Shown here in pieces: positions 62,801 to 64,000 of a DNA stretch of 64,000 nt. The number at the start of each line of letters is the position of its first letter. Within the stretch, counting starts at the first letter, position 1. The notes under the pieces were generated by a model that ran no database searches, had not been told where the DNA came from, and saw only the letters and a list, made by a program, of their open reading frames with translations. Position numbers and translations under genes: made by a program. Source of the DNA: Streptomyces flavochromogenes (GTDB taxonomy: Bacteria; Actinomycetota; Actinomycetes; Streptomycetales; Streptomycetaceae); assembly GCF_000717595.1 (NCBI RefSeq), contig NZ_JNZO01000007.1, forward strand, positions 62,001 through 126,000, given 5' to 3'.

Positions 62801-63175
62801 GCCGATCCAATCCTGTCGACCAGACGTCCGGGACAGCGGCAGGACTCGGCGTCCGCCCGGACCGCCCCGCCGTGGTGGCGGGGGCTTGTCGTCGACAGGG
62901 ATCTTGACCCACACCGAGGTCGAAATCCGAGCTGAAACGGCGATATGTGAGGCTCCTCACGACTGATCCATACGGGTGGACAGAGAGCCTTTGTGATCTC
63001 CGGAGGTGTCGCTTACGAGCCTCGCACCAGCGGTGGAACGCCCCATTCCGCCAAATGCGTACACCTGTTGTGCAACTCACCCGGCACATATGTCGACTCG
63101 TCGACTACGCCGAACGGGGGAGCGATTCTGCGGTGCGCGTCGGCCGTCCGGGCCTCGACACGACACGCGGAAATG
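62801..63175. other. promoter region of the C40 peptidase
   Basis: 375 bases without a gene, upstream of the riboswitch. It holds GTGAGG-CT-CCTCAC (62947-62960), a 14-base dyad that may be an operator. The rest shows no family-like open frame. Confidence 0.5.
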
Positions 63176-63481
63176 TCAACTCGCCCGAGTGTGCGGAACG
63201 GTGACGCGGCCGGCTCGGCGCTCGCCGTCCAGCACGCGGAGCGCGCGTGCCAAGGTGTCCGCGTGTAGCTCGCTCTCGCCCCGCATATGCATGAGCGTCA
63301 GGGCTTGGAGAAGTGCGTCCGCCCGCCCCGCCAGGGCCTGTGCTGCGCGCAACGCGCCATAGGTATGCGTGCTCCTGGATGGATTGATCTTCCCCAGCAG
63401 GTCGACCACTTCGAGGTAGGCGTCGACGAGTTCACTCTCGGCGCGGGTCAGGGCGGGCAGTGGCGGCAGCTCGGGGACCAC
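63176..63481 (-). CDS. hypothetical small helical protein
   Basis: A 101-residue protein, not recognised; predicted mainly helical, with LVDAYLEVVDLLGKINPSRS and AAQALAGRADALLQ stretches, no membrane or signal segment. GTG start at 63481. It begins 7 bases after the clpP-like stop (63489), so it is probably cotranscribed with and may partner that protein. Confidence 0.65.
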   Translation of the reverse strand: MVPELPPLPALTRAESELVDAYLEVVDLLGKINPSRSTHTYGALRAAQALAGRADALLQALTLMHMRGESELHADTLARALRVLDGERRAGRVTVPHTRAS

Positions 63482-63488
63482 GGCCGGT

Positions 63489-64000
63489 TCACCCCGCCGC
63501 GCCGCCGGCGCCCGCGCGCCGGCTCGTGATCACGTGGTCCACCAGGCCGTACGCGACCGCCGCGGGCGCGTCCAGGACCGTCAGCCGGTCGAGGTCGGCG
63601 TCGACGCGCTCCCGGTCCCGCCCCGTGTGCTCGGCGAGCATCCCCGCCATCAGTGCGCGGAGACGCAGCAGTTCACGGGCGTGGATGTCGAGGTCGCTCG
63701 GCTGGCCCTGGAGGGGCTCGTCCACGGCGGGCTGACGCAGTGTGATCCGGGCGCCCGGCAGCATCATGCGCTTGCCCGGGGTGCCGGCGGAGAGCAGCAC
63801 GGCGGCGGTGGAGACGGCCTGGCCCAGGCAGGTGGTCTCCACGTCGCAGTGGAGCGAGCGCATCGTGTCGTAGATCGCGGTCATGGCGCTGATCGAGCCG
63901 CCGGGGGAGTTGATGTAGAGCGAGATGTCCTGTTCGGGCCCCGCGTGGTCCAGATACAGGAACTGGGCGATGACGTCGTTGGCCGAGGTCTCGTCGATCG
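63489..64000 (-). CDS. ClpP-like protease subunit with degenerate triad (5'-partial at window edge)
   Basis: The C-terminal ~170 residues of a ClpP-fold protein; the 5' end lies beyond 64000. [10 protein letters not shown] and [15 protein letters not shown] (with the nucleophile Ser in GQAVS) fit ClpP, but the usual catalytic His in MIHQP is Arg (ITLRQP), and the catalytic Asp in DRDxxM is Leu (DRLTVLD). It is probably a non-proteolytic ClpR-like subunit that pairs with an active ClpP. Streptomyces genomes carry several ClpP copies; a partner gene may lie just outside the window. Followed by a small hypothetical gene 7 bases on. Confidence 0.85.
   Translation of the reverse strand, partial: IDETSANDVIAQFLYLDHAGPEQDISLYINSPGGSISAMTAIYDTMRSLHCDVETTCLGQAVSTAAVLLSAGTPGKRMMLPGARITLRQPAVDEPLQGQPSDLDIHARELLRLRALMAGMLAEHTGRDRERVDADLDRLTVLDAPAAVAYGLVDHVITSRRAGAGGAAG

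Overview
This is a high-GC actinobacterial chromosome segment, almost certainly from a Streptomyces. The signs are a strong GC bias at third codon positions, many GTG starts, rare TTA (bldA) codons, -10 boxes placed 6-8 bases before start codons (leaderless mRNAs), and streptomycete families such as DUF6493, ECF41, MocR, PucR, ROK and several ClpP paralogues. I saw no rRNA, tRNA, CRISPR array, transposase or integrase.

Layout. 1-9.7 kb is ordinary chromosome: a gamma-class carbonic anhydrase-like protein, a hexapeptide acyltransferase, an EamA exporter divergent from an XRE-cupin regulator, a YbaK-like deacylase, a CoA-binding protein, a type-B carboxylesterase, an acyl-CoA ligase divergent from a PucR regulator, and a YigZ/IMPACT protein. 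9.9-17.6 kb is the most unusual block. A 1431-residue protein with two P-loop NTPase modules is followed 6 bases later by a trypsin-like protease with an N-terminal effector-associated domain (EAD1-like). A DRGH-type DNA/RNA non-specific endonuclease lies upstream on the same strand, and a metacaspase-like C14 peptidase is divergent from it. I read this as an NTPase-controlled conflict (defence or programmed-death) module inserted between housekeeping genes; a 30-bp tandem repeat lies just after the caspase gene.

18-33.7 kb holds sbcD-sbcC, two Lrp/AsnC regulators, a DUF885 peptidase, a trans-sulfuration-type PLP enzyme, a membrane-anchored ACT-GNAT protein, a coupled SWIM/DUF6493 pair and a Tat-exported PhoD phosphatase with a PHO-box-like site. 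33.9-43.1 kb holds MocR, a saccharopine-dehydrogenase-like protein, a GlxA-type regulator, and pntAB flanked by two paralogous TetR genes. Next to this block are two gene remnants, an FAD oxidoreductase 3' end and an enoyl-CoA hydratase 3' end, which suggests local deletion.

43.2-56.8 kb is mixed: a SAP-domain protein, an EamA exporter overlapping an alpha/beta hydrolase, an ECF41 sigma factor, a DasR-like GntR regulator with an operator over its own promoter, a ROK repressor, a TTA-containing small gene, a Mug glycosylase with an apparent CTG start inside the purB stop, purB, an SGNH hydrolase, a CNNM/CBS pair, and small enzymes. 56.9-61.5 kb is the biotin locus: bioB-bioA-bioD divergent from bioF. 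The window ends with an RsbW-like kinase, a secreted NlpC/P60 hydrolase behind a c-di-AMP (ydaO-type) riboswitch, a small unknown protein, and a 5'-truncated ClpP paralogue that has lost two of its three catalytic residues.
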